Shown piece after piece: positions 46,124 to 55,807 of a stretch of 64,000 nucleotides of DNA. Source of the stretch: Methylococcales bacterium (GTDB lineage: Bacteria; Pseudomonadota; Gammaproteobacteria; Methylococcales; Methylomonadaceae). The translations under genes and the position numbers were made by a program. The notes under the pieces were generated by a model that ran no database searches, was not told the DNA's origin, and was given only the letters and a program-made list of their open reading frames with translations. Every line of letters begins with the position of its first letter. Within the stretch, counting starts at the first letter, position 1. Where the stretch lies: the NCBI GenBank assembly GCA_026398895.1, contig JAPLRZ010000060.1, forward strand, positions 35,813 to 99,812, given 5' to 3'.

Positions 46124-47038
46124 TTATTCAGAAATCAGCACGTTATCCACTTTTTGTTTGTCCAGCTTTGCTTTATTGGCTTCCGCTTTCTTTTTATCAA
46201 GTTCAGGACCTACTTTCAATCGATAGATAGTACCTTTAGCAGATTGAGTGGTTTCTATGATCACGGGTATGCCTTGTTCACGCAGAGATTTCATTAGCGT
46301 AGTTGCGTGATCTTTTTGACCAAAGCTACCCGCGAGAATAGTCCAACGTACTAATTCTGGTTTAACCGCTTTCTCTGGTGTAGTTACCGCTGGATTTTCA
46401 GGCTTTGCGGTCGTTACGGGTTTAACTGCATGGGTTTCTGGCTTTTTAACCATCGGCTTAACGACGGCAACCGTCTCGACAGGTTTTGTTACGGGTAATA
46501 GTTTGGCTGTGTTGGCTTCTGGTTTTTTAACTACAGGTTTAAGTTTTGCTTCTACTTCCGCGTCAGCTTCTACAGGCTTTACTGGTTTGATTATGGGCTT
46601 TTTTACCGACGATTTTGCTTCTGGAACAACACCCGTATCTAAAGGCTCAGGTTCTTCTTCAGCGACAGGCGGTTGTTCTGCCGTTGCGACATTTTCAGCA
46701 TCGGCTTGAGTCTGTGTTGATTCGTTGACGGGTGGTTCACTATTTGCTTCAGCATCTGCATCATCGACTATTTCCGCGTCTGCGACAGAGTCGGTTGGCT
46801 CTTCTTCGCCATTAGCAGGTTTTCCAGTCGTTGCTTTGGTGGTTTTATTGGCAGGAGTCGGCAATTTATTCGCTGACACTTCTGGCGATTTGATGGGAAC
46901 AGCGGGAATGCTCAGTTGTTCACTGACCAGTTGTCCTCTATTATCAACAGGATCATCAAACAACATAGGGATAAAAATAGTTGCTAATGCGGTCACCACT
47001 GCCGCGCCAATCAATCGATGTTTTAGCTCTGGATTCAT
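46124..47038 (-). CDS. dedD: SPOR-domain cell-division-type protein (DedD-like)
   Basis: The 304-residue protein has a single N-terminal membrane segment (HRLIGAAVVTALATIFIPML), a long low-complexity Pro/Lys/Glu/Ala linker, and a C-terminal SPOR domain (about 230-304; LVRWTILAGSFGQKDHATTL). SPOR domains bind denuded septal peptidoglycan. The gene context folC-X-purF is that of dedD. The linker is much longer and more repetitive (KKPE and KPV units) than in E. coli DedD (220 residues). Its start overlaps folC by 4 bp. Confidence 0.87.
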   Translation of the reverse strand: MNPELKHRLIGAAVVTALATIFIPMLFDDPVDNRGQLVSEQLSIPAVPIKSPEVSANKLPTPANKTTKATTGKPANGEEEPTDSVADAEIVDDADAEANSEPPVNESTQTQADAENVATAEQPPVAEEEPEPLDTGVVPEAKSSVKKPIIKPVKPVEADAEVEAKLKPVVKKPEANTAKLLPVTKPVETVAVVKPMVKKPETHAVKPVTTAKPENPAVTTPEKAVKPELVRWTILAGSFGQKDHATTLMKSLREQGIPVIIETTQSAKGTIYRLKVGPELDKKKAEANKAKLDKQKVDNVLISE

Positions 47039-48315
47039 TTTGTCAACTCACTTTTTCTTAAATTTATTAAACAATCGGACACTAAAAGAAAGGAACCGAA
47101 AACTAACAGCAAGTCACCTTGTTGTGACTGGCTTTTTGCCGTTTGGTATGCTTGCGAAAAATCACTAAAGCCAAAGGATACTCTCGCAACTGAACTTTGT
47201 GAAAAAATTCTCTGCATCATAACTTCACTAGCCGCTCTATGGTTAGCCAATGGTGCGAAAAACCAGTCGTAAACTACGGGATTCATGATTTCAAGAACGC
47301 TTGCTATGTCCTTATCTTTCATCATTGAAAAAACAGCGTGTATGCGTTTTTCTGGAAACGTATTTTTTAGATAGTCAACCAGCGTTTTAACGGCTTCTGG
47401 GTTATGCCCTACGTCTAATAACACAGGAATTTCACCTTCAATTAATTGAAACCGTCCTGATAATTGAACATTCGCAAGACCTTGTTGCATCGCTATTTCA
47501 CTGACGGGCAACCGCTGATCTAAACTAATAATAGCAAAAATAACAGAGGCTGCATTACGGTATTGATGCTCACCTTTTAATGCAGGATTTGGTAAGTGAA
47601 TACAGCGATCACCCGATAACCAATCCCAGCCTGTTTGTTGTCTTTTATAGTCGAAATCTTGACCAATACAATACATAGGCGTGTTTTTGTCCATTGCACT
47701 TTGTGCCAATGAAACAGGTGGAGCTAGATCGCCAATTATAGCGGGAATTGCGGTGCGAAAAACACCTGCTTTTTCCCATCCTATGGCTTCACGGGTGTCG
47801 CCTAACCAATCGACATGATCAATACCAATACTACTAATTAATGCCACATCAGGATCTATGATATTAACGGCATCCAGTCTTCCACCTAAACCGACTTCAA
47901 GTAACTGCACATCGACTTCTGCTTGAGCAAATAGTTCAAACGCGGCGAGTGTGCCAAATTCAAAATAGCTTAACGAAGTATTTCCTCGCACTGCTTCTAT
48001 TTTGGCAAATGCTGCGCAAATCAGTTCATCGCTTACAGGCTTACCGTCTATTTTAATGCGTTCGTTATAGCTTAAAATATGCGGCGAAGTGTACGCCCCC
48101 ACACGATACCCCTGCGCTCTATAAATGGCTTCCAGCATGGCAATGCAAGAGCCTTTACCATTGGTACCCGCAACGGTAATAGTGGGCGGTTTGATGTAGT
48201 TGGGGATAAGGTCATGAAAAACCTTGGTAACTCTTTCTAACCCCAAATCTATCATTAAAGGATGTAAACTTTCTTGCCAAGCGAGCCAGTCTCGTAACGA
48301 ATCAAAGTGCTTCAT
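47035..48315 (-). CDS. folC: Folylpolyglutamate synthase / dihydrofolate synthase
   Basis: It adds glutamate to dihydropteroate and tetrahydrofolates. The 426-residue Mur-ligase-like protein has the P-loop VAGTNGKGSCIAMLEAIY, the FEFGTLAAFELFAQAEVD region, GLGGRLDAVN and LLDVGHNPEAV. It sits between accD and the SPOR gene, the standard gammaproteobacterial order. Confidence 0.96.
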   Translation of the reverse strand: MKHFDSLRDWLAWQESLHPLMIDLGLERVTKVFHDLIPNYIKPPTITVAGTNGKGSCIAMLEAIYRAQGYRVGAYTSPHILSYNERIKIDGKPVSDELICAAFAKIEAVRGNTSLSYFEFGTLAAFELFAQAEVDVQLLEVGLGGRLDAVNIIDPDVALISSIGIDHVDWLGDTREAIGWEKAGVFRTAIPAIIGDLAPPVSLAQSAMDKNTPMYCIGQDFDYKRQQTGWDWLSGDRCIHLPNPALKGEHQYRNAASVIFAIISLDQRLPVSEIAMQQGLANVQLSGRFQLIEGEIPVLLDVGHNPEAVKTLVDYLKNTFPEKRIHAVFSMMKDKDIASVLEIMNPVVYDWFFAPLANHRAASEVMMQRIFSQSSVARVSFGFSDFSQAYQTAKSQSQQGDLLLVFGSFLLVSDCLINLRKSELTK

Positions 48316-48335
48316 GAGTACAGACTGAACTCGCG

Positions 48336-49265
48336 TTATACGTTTTGTTCAAAGAGCGATGTTACCGCTTCAACTGCAATAACCGTTGGTTCTGCCGCGC
48401 TTGTTGGCGTTTTGCTAGCTGTCAATATACTTAAAATACTAGCGATTTTATCGCGCATTTCACGCCTATCCATAATCATATCAATCGCACCGTGTTCTTG
48501 TAAAAACTCACTACGTTGAAAACCTTCGGGTAATTTCTCGCGTACCGTTTGTTCGATGACACGAGGACCTGCAAAGCCGATTAACGCATTGGGTTCAGCA
48601 ATATTAATATCGCCTAACATGGCTAAACTGGCAGAAACGCCACCCATAGTAGGATCAGTTAAACAAGAAATATAAGGCAAACCTGCATCCGCCAACTTGG
48701 TTAATACCGCACTGGTTTTCGCCATTTGAAACAAGGAAAACAACGATTCCTGCATACGCGCACCGCCACTAGAGGTGAATACGATAAAAGGAATACCTAA
48801 TTCAATGCTTTTATTAACGCCACGGACAAATTTTTCGCCCGCCACCGACCCCATAGAGCCGCCCATAAAACTGAATTCAAACGCGGCAACGACAATTCCT
48901 TGACCATGCAGTTGCCCTTGCATGACCACTAATGAATCATTTTCTTTGGTTTGTTTTTGCGCTTGGCTGATGCGGTCTTTATATTTTTTACTGTCTTTGA
49001 ATTTTAATGGATCGAGCGGTTTAACGTGCTTAGCAATTTCTTCACGCCCTTGCTCATCAAGAAATAAATTCAAGCGGGTACGCGCTGAAATACGAAAATG
49101 ATGATCACATTTTGGACAAACACTGAAGTTTTTTTCCAACTCAGAATTGTAAAGAATTGCGTTACAACTTGGGCATTTATTCCATAAGCCTTCGGGTACA
49201 GTCACTTTTTTATTAGAACCTTCAGTTCTGATGGTTGAAGGGACTAAATTTTTAAACCAACTCAT
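48336..49265 (-). CDS. accD: Acetyl-CoA carboxylase carboxyltransferase beta subunit
   Basis: Together with AccA it transfers CO2 to acetyl-CoA, the committed step of fatty-acid synthesis. The 309-residue protein has the zinc ribbon [13 protein letters not shown]...CPKCDHHF and the crotonase-type core [28 protein letters not shown] and [16 protein letters not shown]. The C terminus has an Ala/Thr/Val-rich tail. trpA lies 3 bp upstream. Confidence 0.98.
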   Translation of the reverse strand: MSWFKNLVPSTIRTEGSNKKVTVPEGLWNKCPSCNAILYNSELEKNFSVCPKCDHHFRISARTRLNLFLDEQGREEIAKHVKPLDPLKFKDSKKYKDRISQAQKQTKENDSLVVMQGQLHGQGIVVAAFEFSFMGGSMGSVAGEKFVRGVNKSIELGIPFIVFTSSGGARMQESLFSLFQMAKTSAVLTKLADAGLPYISCLTDPTMGGVSASLAMLGDINIAEPNALIGFAGPRVIEQTVREKLPEGFQRSEFLQEHGAIDMIMDRREMRDKIASILSILTASKTPTSAAEPTVIAVEAVTSLFEQNV

Positions 49266-49268
49266 TAT

Positions 49269-50081
49269 CTATGCTCCTACACTGTCCATTGCCAAACGCA
49301 TGGCTGATAACAGCTCACAAATTTCTTGTTTAGCGCGTTCTGGATTGTCCAAATTTGCTTCAATTTTGCTAATCAATGCACTACCAACCACCACTCCATC
49401 GCCTAAAGCGGCAACTGTTTGCGCTGTGAGCGCATCTTTAACACCAAAACCAATGCCGATAGGTAACGTGGTATGGGCTTTAATTTGTTGCAATTTATTT
49501 GCCACATCAGTGGTATTCAAATGCCCCGCGCCCGTTACGCCTTTCAGCGACACATAATAAATATAACCGCTACCCAGCGCGTCCATTTTTTGAATGCGTT
49601 CATCGGTACTGTTTGGGGCTAACAAAAAGATGGGGTCTATGTCGCGTGCTTTCAATAATGCCGTGCATTCTTCGGCTTCTTCGGGCGGTAAATCAACGGT
49701 TAATACGCCATCAATATCAGCTATTTGTGCAGCATTAGCAAAGGCTTCATAACCCATCGCTTCAATCGGATTTAAATAACCCATCAACACCACAGGCGTG
49801 GTTTGATTGGTCTTACGAAACTCTGCCGCGATAGCCAGCGTTTTCCGTAAACTCATTTTATGGGCTAAGGCACGTTCACTAGCGCGTTGAATCACTGGGC
49901 CATCTGCCATTGGGTCAGAAAATGGTACGCCCAATTCAATCACATTCACGCCTGCGTTCACCATCGCGTGCATCATCGGCACGGTAAAATCAGGCTGTGG
50001 ATCACCTGCGGTAATAAATGGAATCAAGGCTTTACGCCCTGTTTTTTCCAGCTCGGCAAATACGTTTGTTAATCGGCTCAT
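49269..50081 (-). CDS. trpA: Tryptophan synthase alpha subunit
   Basis: It cleaves indole-3-glycerol phosphate to indole and glyceraldehyde 3-phosphate, channelling indole to TrpB. The 270-residue TIM barrel has [19 protein letters not shown] with the catalytic Glu and Asp, and [12 protein letters not shown] and GIGFGVKDA at the phosphate site. The ATG overlaps the trpFB stop by 4 bp. Confidence 0.98.
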   Translation of the reverse strand: MSRLTNVFAELEKTGRKALIPFITAGDPQPDFTVPMMHAMVNAGVNVIELGVPFSDPMADGPVIQRASERALAHKMSLRKTLAIAAEFRKTNQTTPVVLMGYLNPIEAMGYEAFANAAQIADIDGVLTVDLPPEEAEECTALLKARDIDPIFLLAPNSTDERIQKMDALGSGYIYYVSLKGVTGAGHLNTTDVANKLQQIKAHTTLPIGIGFGVKDALTAQTVAALGDGVVVGSALISKIEANLDNPERAKQEICELLSAMRLAMDSVGA

Positions 50082-52066
50082 AATTCTATTCCTTCACGTT
50101 TCGCCATTGTTTGCATATCTTTATCGCCACGCCCCGATAAATTGATAATAATAATTTCATCTTTGCGCATGGTTGGTGCGAGTTTCATGGTGTATGCCAT
50201 TGCATGAGCAGATTCTAACGCGGGAATAATGCCTTCCATGCGAGTCAACGCATGGAAACCTTCCAAGGCTTCGGTGTCAGTGATATTGACATACTGAGCG
50301 CGTCCTGTGTCTTTCAGCCACGCGTGTTCTGGGCCAACACCTGGGTAATCTAGCCCTGCGGAAATAGAATGGGTTTCGATAACTTCGCCGTCTTCATCTG
50401 ACATTAAATAAGTACGGTTGCCATGTAATACACCCGGTTTACCTGCACACAATGGCGCGGAATGTCTGCCCGTCTCAACGCCATCACCTGCCGCTTCGAC
50501 ACCGATTAATTTCACTGATTCATCATCAATAAACGGATAAAACAAACCGATTGCATTAGAACCGCCGCCGACACACGCCACCAACGCATCAGGCAAACGA
50601 CCTGCTTGTGCTAAACATTGTTGCTTGGCTTCACGTCCGATAATCGCTTGAAAATCTCTGACCATAGCAGGATACGGATGCGGCCCTGCGACGGTACCAA
50701 TAATATAAAAGGTATTATCAACGTTAGTTACCCAATCTCTTAAGGCTTCATTCAGTGCGTCTTTCAGCGTTTTAGAACCCGATTCAACCGCTACCACAGT
50801 CGCACCCAATAATTTCATGCGATACACGTTTAATGATTGACGAGCAACATCCACCGCCCCCATATAAACCACGCATTCCAAGCCTAAACGAGCCGCCACG
50901 GTAGCCGTTGCAACACCGTGTTGACCCGCGCCTGTTTCCGCAATAATGCGCGTTTTGCCCATACGTTTAGCGAGCAACGCTTGACCCACGGTATTATTAA
51001 TTTTATGTGAACCCGTGTGATTCAAATCTTCACGTTTTAAATAAATTTGCGCCCCGCCTAACTCACGACTCCAACGCTCTGCATGATACAAAGGGGAGGG
51101 GCGACCGACATAATGCTGCAAATCGGCATCGAGTTCGGCAATAAATTCGGGATCATGTAAATACTGCTGATAAGCGGCATTCAACTCTTGAATCGGTGGA
51201 ATCAAGGTCTCGGCAACGAACAAGCCACCATAAGGGCCAAAGTGTCCCCGTAAATCGGGCATATTATATTTTTCGGTCATCGAAACATCTCGCTGGTCTG
51301 AAACTTCCCCATTCAGGGGGATATTTAAATTTGACGACGATACATCGGTATCGTTATCCTTTGCTGTAACCTCCTCATTTACGGGGAGGGACAATCTACC
51401 GACCTCTATCCGTCGGTGGGTTTCACCTTGCGGATGAGGTTGGGTGTGGATTGAAACATTAACTTGTTGTATAAATGCTGTTACTTTTAGAGCATCTTTA
51501 ATCCCTTTGCTTGATTCTACGCCACTGCTAACATCCAGTGCGTAAGGTCGAACTGCTTGTATTGCTTGTTTAGCATTGGTTTCATCCAAACCACCTGCCA
51601 GAATAATCGGTAACGCACAGTGCTTAGGGATTAACTCCCAATCAAATGACTGCCCTGTGCCGCCTTTAGCATCCACATGATACGCATCCAGCAACAAACC
51701 AGCGGCATCATGATATTGCTCGGCAAGTTCAGCAACATCCGTAGTCGCCTGCATACGCACCGCTTTAATATAACGTTTGCCATAAATTCGACAGGCTGAA
51801 GCAGGTTCATCACCATGAAACTGCAAGCAATCAATCGGCACTTGTTGTAATACTTCACGAATCCGTGCTTCGGATTCATCAACAAACAACGCCACCACCG
51901 TGGTAAACGCAGGCAGTGCGTTGGTGATGTCTTGTGCTTGGGCTATCGTCACGTTGCGTGGACTAGGCGGGTAAAACACCAAGCCAATCGCATCCACGCC
52001 CTGATGAGCCGCATAAACAGCTTCTTCAATCTGAGTAAAACCGCAAATTTTAACGCGCGTTCGCAT
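50078..52066 (-). CDS. trpFB: TrpF-TrpB fusion (phosphoribosylanthranilate isomerase / tryptophan synthase beta)
   Basis: The 662-residue protein is TrpF (residues 1 to about 200; [47 protein letters not shown]) joined to TrpB (from about 263; [23 protein letters not shown] lysine in [20 protein letters not shown]). In most gammaproteobacteria these are two genes. The linker, about residues 204-262 (DNA 51281-51457), contains repeat-like SLPVNEE and IPLNGE segments and no stop. TrpB retains its own Met at 263 (51280), with a GAGAT stretch upstream that could permit separate initiation. Both domains appear complete. Confidence 0.95.
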   Translation of the reverse strand: MRTRVKICGFTQIEEAVYAAHQGVDAIGLVFYPPSPRNVTIAQAQDITNALPAFTTVVALFVDESEARIREVLQQVPIDCLQFHGDEPASACRIYGKRYIKAVRMQATTDVAELAEQYHDAAGLLLDAYHVDAKGGTGQSFDWELIPKHCALPIILAGGLDETNAKQAIQAVRPYALDVSSGVESSKGIKDALKVTAFIQQVNVSIHTQPHPQGETHRRIEVGRLSLPVNEEVTAKDNDTDVSSSNLNIPLNGEVSDQRDVSMTEKYNMPDLRGHFGPYGGLFVAETLIPPIQELNAAYQQYLHDPEFIAELDADLQHYVGRPSPLYHAERWSRELGGAQIYLKREDLNHTGSHKINNTVGQALLAKRMGKTRIIAETGAGQHGVATATVAARLGLECVVYMGAVDVARQSLNVYRMKLLGATVVAVESGSKTLKDALNEALRDWVTNVDNTFYIIGTVAGPHPYPAMVRDFQAIIGREAKQQCLAQAGRLPDALVACVGGGSNAIGLFYPFIDDESVKLIGVEAAGDGVETGRHSAPLCAGKPGVLHGNRTYLMSDEDGEVIETHSISAGLDYPGVGPEHAWLKDTGRAQYVNITDTEALEGFHALTRMEGIIPALESAHAMAYTMKLAPTMRKDEIIIINLSGRGDKDMQTMAKREGIEL
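51281..51457. repeat. Repeat-like linker DNA joining trpF to trpB
   Basis: The stretch has inverted segments: ACCGAC...GTCGGT near 51400, and CCTCCTCATTTACGGGGAGG near 51370. A related CATTCAGGGGGA unit is near 51311. Such a GGGAGG-bearing element reads SLPVNEE / IPLNGE in two places. It fills what would be the trpF-trpB spacer without a stop codon. Confidence 0.6.
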
Positions 52067-52368
52067 AAGGTAATAGGTGGTGAAGCCATGAAAAACAGAA
52101 CGCGATAGGATAACACAAAATGTTTCTTGTTCCCACGCGCTACGTCACTGCCACAATTAAGTGCATGAACTCCCTTGGTAGAGTTTTTACTTTTGAGCAT
52201 GACTGCCAGTCCTTTAAAGGACTGGCAGTCATTAATAACCTTTGGAATTAACTAGCACCAAAGGTTAATAAAAATAGCTTTTAAGCCGCAACAGCCTGTA
52301 TTAATTTTCCATTAAGTGGCTCAATAGAGACTAAACCATTAGTGTTATCGTAACAAGAGGAAAATTTA
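52067..52368. other. 302-bp region with two strong hairpins before the BTAD regulator
   Basis: It holds a repeat half-site GTTCCCACGCGCTACGTCAC (52129). A perfect 30-bp palindrome follows (52201-52230; GACTGCCAGTCC arms around TTTAAA). A second inverted repeat (about 52235-52270; TTAATAACCTTTGG with CCAAAGGTTAATAA) comes next. They could terminate transcripts from either side or regulate the downstream gene; no protein or known RNA family was recognised. Confidence 0.55.
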
Positions 52369-53712
52369 ATGACTATTTTACCACCGAAGAATATTTCCGA
52401 TGACCGTGCAGCAGAAACAGCAGAAGCATCATTATCAACCCCCGATTGCTTTAATAAAATGGGACAAGAAGAACTCATGGCTCTTTTGGATAATTTAAAA
52501 CATCAAACGCAGTCATTAAGCTCTTCGCCGCGTAAAATTCTTCTTAATCATGCGCTTGAAATGGGTCAATTATTTTTAAGCAATCTGCTCGAAATAGATT
52601 TTCACCAACATTTATACCAACAGGCAAAATTGCATAATGAAGGACTGGTGGGGCAACTGACGCTTATTTTTAAGATGTTAGCGGTTAGCAATCCGCCAAG
52701 CCAGAGCATGGACAATGTTAGTGATACGAGCAGTGATCCAAGTGAAGCTGATGTTTTTCATGATCTTCAGCAAAATATTGATCCTCAAATAAAAGTGTCC
52801 GTATCCGACACATTAAATACTCCTTCGATCACCCCTCCCGTTTTCCAGAGCTGTGATGAGGCAATTCCTCAGCCGCATTCAACCGACATGACAGAGTTTA
52901 CATACAATAACGATCATGAAGCCCCTAATCTGGATGTGTATTTTTTCAGTGCATTTCGTGTTTACCGAGATGGCGAATTAATCGACCGCTTGTCTAAAAG
53001 TCGAGCAAAACAATTATTGAAATATTTAATTTTGAATCGAACCAAAGCTATTCCTAGGGAAGTCCTCATGGATCGTTTTTGGCCAGATCACGATCAAAAC
53101 AGTGCGCGTAACAACCTCAATGTGGCAGTGTATTGTTTACGACAGGCACTTAGAAGCCAGCAGTCGAACTTTACCCATATCTTGTTTAAGGATGGCTGCT
53201 ACTACATAAATCATAGTTTGATAATTAAGGTTGATACTGAGATTTTCGAGCAACACGTCAAAACGGGAGAGCGTCTGGAGGCTCTGTGTTATACCGCTGA
53301 AGCTATCGAAGAATATAAAAAAGCCGCAGAACTCTATCAAGATGAGTTTCTGGCAGAAGACCTTTATGACGATTGGAGCTTGGAGTTACGCGAGCATTAC
53401 AAATTTATCTATGTAAAATTACTGGGTAAACTGAGTAAATTTTATTATCAGCAACACGCTTTGGAAGAGTGTATTGCTGTTAATCGAAAAATTATTTCGG
53501 TTGAAGTCGGTGACGAACACGCCCATCGACGATTAATGGAATGCTTTGCCCGATTAAATCAACGGCATTTGGCGTTAAGGCAATACCAGACAGTTACCGA
53601 GGTACTTACCAAGGAATTCGATTTGAAGCCCTCGCAAGAAACAGTCGCACTTTACAAGCTAATTAAAGCCCAACAGATTTGCGAAAAAGACGAAGAAGAG
53701 CAGTACTGCTGA
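52369..53712 (+). CDS. SARP-like transcriptional regulator with bacterial transcriptional activator domain
   Basis: The 447-residue protein has an N-terminal region of about 190 residues without a known family. A winged-helix DNA-binding domain follows (about 192-280; VYFFSAFRVYRDGELIDRLS, RTKAIPREVLMDRFWPDHDQ, NNLNVAVYCLRQAL). The BTAD-type TPR domain comes next (about 285-447; YQDEFLAEDLYDDWSLELRE, ALRQYQTVTEVLTKEFDLKP). Such regulators control secondary metabolism or surface genes in other bacteria. Here the target is unknown; the HhH ORFan downstream is co-oriented. Confidence 0.85.
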   Translation: MTILPPKNISDDRAAETAEASLSTPDCFNKMGQEELMALLDNLKHQTQSLSSSPRKILLNHALEMGQLFLSNLLEIDFHQHLYQQAKLHNEGLVGQLTLIFKMLAVSNPPSQSMDNVSDTSSDPSEADVFHDLQQNIDPQIKVSVSDTLNTPSITPPVFQSCDEAIPQPHSTDMTEFTYNNDHEAPNLDVYFFSAFRVYRDGELIDRLSKSRAKQLLKYLILNRTKAIPREVLMDRFWPDHDQNSARNNLNVAVYCLRQALRSQQSNFTHILFKDGCYYINHSLIIKVDTEIFEQHVKTGERLEALCYTAEAIEEYKKAAELYQDEFLAEDLYDDWSLELREHYKFIYVKLLGKLSKFYYQQHALEECIAVNRKIISVEVGDEHAHRRLMECFARLNQRHLALRQYQTVTEVLTKEFDLKPSQETVALYKLIKAQQICEKDEEEQYC

Positions 53713-53752
53713 CTGCATAATTAAGTTAGTGGCAATAAGTTTGCGGGTATTT

Positions 53753-53796
53753 AGGAGTGCAAGCTTTGCTTGCAAGTCAGGCAAAGCCTGACCTCC
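53753..53796. repeat. R3 repeat (GTGCAAGCTTTGCTTGCA)
   Basis: AGGAGTGCAAGCTTTGCTTG begins the element, which continues into CAGGCAAAGCCTG and ends GACCTCC. Relatives are at 55784-55805 and 60441-60467, and an AGCTTTTT variant at 55116-55174. Confidence 0.8.
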
Positions 53797-53966
53797 AATG
53801 TTAAGCAATACATCCTTACTTATTGCTAAACTTATAATTTTTTAACAGCTTTTTATTCCACTTAACTGGGTATTAAGTTTTAATTAAGAACGCATTTATT
53901 TAAGCACGATAAAAAGTGAGTACGGAGTTCACAAAACTTTTTCCGTGTTATTAACCTTAGGAAGAA

Positions 53967-54881
53967 ATGAATATGTTAGACAACCTTACTCACATCAAAG
54001 GCATCGGTTTAGCGAGGGAAAAATGGCTAAACGAAAAGGGTATTGCTAGCTATGAGGAGTTAGCAAAGACCGATCCGAACTGGATTTGCGAACAATTGAA
54101 AACCGATGGTAAACCGTTGGTATTATTAGAAGTCGTTATACGCTGGATTGAGGAAGCAAGCGCACTGGCGATAATAGTCACCTCGCTTTCTGAATCAGAA
54201 AATGATAACGCACTCACCGAGGATGGCTGGGATGAATTCGCCTCCTTCTACGTCTCTTATCAATACAAACAACAAGTCCTCCAACACTCGCCTTTACGAA
54301 CACGGGTCATCTATCGGACTTACGCTGACCACATTGAAGCTAATGAAGATCAGCAGTGGAACGGAATTGAAGGAGAAAGTTTGTGTCACTGGATTATGGA
54401 TCATGTGGACAAAATCATCAGTGGAGAAAGTCCGAAAGACGAAACGACGGTCGTTCAATCTGTATTAACCAAGCAGAAGTCGGAAAGTTGTCAATTGGTT
54501 ATTGACAGCATAGAAGTACAAGATGCTACTGGCGAAATTATTAGTAGCAAGACGGGCGCATCCTTTTTTCAAAAAGTGCTGAGTAGTGAGCATCCCTTGA
54601 TTATTACGCCAGTCTTAAGTGCTACTCAAGCCAATGAAGAGGCTTTTGCTTGGAAAGGCACGCTCATTTTATATATTTCAAAAATGCCCAGAGATCGGTC
54701 AACACAGGAATCGCAACAACAAGTTCTGAATTTTTCTAGCATTACTGACGTTCAGCATCGACACAGCTTTCAACCAGTCTGCCTGCCAGTGGGTTTATAT
54801 TGTATTCAGATTATTTTGTGGACAGCAGAACCTTCTCGAACACTAGCCGCATCAAAAGAATATATTTTACAGCTGGTATAA
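53967..54881 (+). CDS. Hypothetical protein with N-terminal helix-hairpin-helix
   Basis: The 304-residue protein starts at 53967 after AGGAAG. Residues about 1-50 resemble a helix-hairpin-helix unit (LDNLTHIKGIGLAREKWLNE, GIASYEELAKTDP), a fold often used for DNA contact. The remaining ~230 residues are beta-rich and unrecognised (SFFQKVLSSEHPLIITPVLS, HRHSFQPVCLPVGLYCIQII). It lies 254 bp downstream of the BTAD regulator on the same strand, so shared control is possible. Confidence 0.6.
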   Translation: MNMLDNLTHIKGIGLAREKWLNEKGIASYEELAKTDPNWICEQLKTDGKPLVLLEVVIRWIEEASALAIIVTSLSESENDNALTEDGWDEFASFYVSYQYKQQVLQHSPLRTRVIYRTYADHIEANEDQQWNGIEGESLCHWIMDHVDKIISGESPKDETTVVQSVLTKQKSESCQLVIDSIEVQDATGEIISSKTGASFFQKVLSSEHPLIITPVLSATQANEEAFAWKGTLILYISKMPRDRSTQESQQQVLNFSSITDVQHRHSFQPVCLPVGLYCIQIILWTAEPSRTLAASKEYILQLV

Positions 54882-55256
54882 ATTCGCGCCCACATAATTC
54901 AACCCATTGATTTAATGATAGTAATCTGTAATCTTACTCGCCTAACTATTTTTTAATTAATTGAAAAATAATTATCGGCTTAGTTAATAATTACTTATAA
55001 ATAATCGTGTTTTGATACTCTATATTCCGACGGATTAGCCTATGAGATGCCAGTTTTTAGACACCAGCAATAATGAGTAGAGGATTAAATCTATTATTTA
55101 ACAGGATGAAAAACGTGGAGTCCAATAGCTTTAGCTATTGACGAATCGCAAAAAGCTCAAGCTTTTTGACTCCAGATTTAACCTACTTCCAATTATATAA
55201 CTGCTCACTTTTTATTGAAAACCCTGTCCACAGGGAAAAACAAGTTAGGAGAAAAA
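54882..55256. other. 375-bp AT-rich gap with a double hairpin
   Basis: The first 150 bp are very AT-rich and hold no gene. An R3-like element at 55116-55174 has outer arms TGGAGTC/GACTCCA and two inner hairpins (AATAGCTTTAGCTATT and AAAAAGCTCAAGCTTTTT). The end carries the ribosome site TTAGGAG of the next frame. Confidence 0.5.
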
Positions 55257-55628
55257 ATGTTAAAAGTAAGTATCGACAAATGGAATCAATCAGCTGAAAT
55301 TTTGCGTGAGCTTGCGCTCCACCATGAACACCCCAGAACACGGGAACGGTTTTTGGCATTGTATGAAATTACGACAGGCAAAACCGCCACTCAGATTAGC
55401 AGGGAAACGGGGCGAAACCATCAAACAGTGATTGGCTGGGTACACAAATATAATCAGGAGGGTCATGAAAGCCTGTTTTATCAGAACACGGGTGGAAAAT
55501 CTGTTCACTCTTTACAGAAGAATTATCGATGGCTTGGCTACGTTAATCAACAGATGGTAGCCACCGCGCCAAAAAGTCAACCGAGACGCGACGAGGTATT
55601 CACCCCCCCCTCCGTTGCAAGATTTTAA
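55257..55628 (+). pseudogene. Helix-turn-helix fragment resembling the N terminus of an IS630-type transposase
   Basis: The 123-residue frame starts at 55257 (MLKVSIDKWNQSAEILRELA). It has the IS630-like HTH segment TATQISRETGRNHQTVIGWV and HKYNQEGHESLFYQNTGG. A C8 run at 55603-55610 then leads to an early stop. In the other frame (-1 at the C run) the protein would go on for about 18 residues until the R1 repeat at 55662. No DDE catalytic domain is present, so it is a truncated transposase or a small regulator derived from one. Confidence 0.6.
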
Positions 55629-55661
55629 GTGTTACCCACTATTGAAACGTCCAAATGATGT

Positions 55662-55733
55662 CGTTCGTGGTGAGCTGTGAGCTTGTCGAACAGTCGAACC
55701 ACATTCGCACTTCGACAAGCTCAGTGCGAACGG
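55662..55733. repeat. R1 repeat between the HTH fragment and ubiC
   Basis: This full copy carries the CGTTCGTGG and CGAACGG ends and the GACAAGCTCA core, in the opposite orientation to 2680. An R3 element (55784-55805) follows just before the ubiC stop. Confidence 0.85.
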
Positions 55734-55807
55734 TTTTTTAGTCACAAAAAATAAACTCATACCTTTATTGCTACACACTATCAAGGAGTGCAAGCTTTGC
55801 TTGCGCG

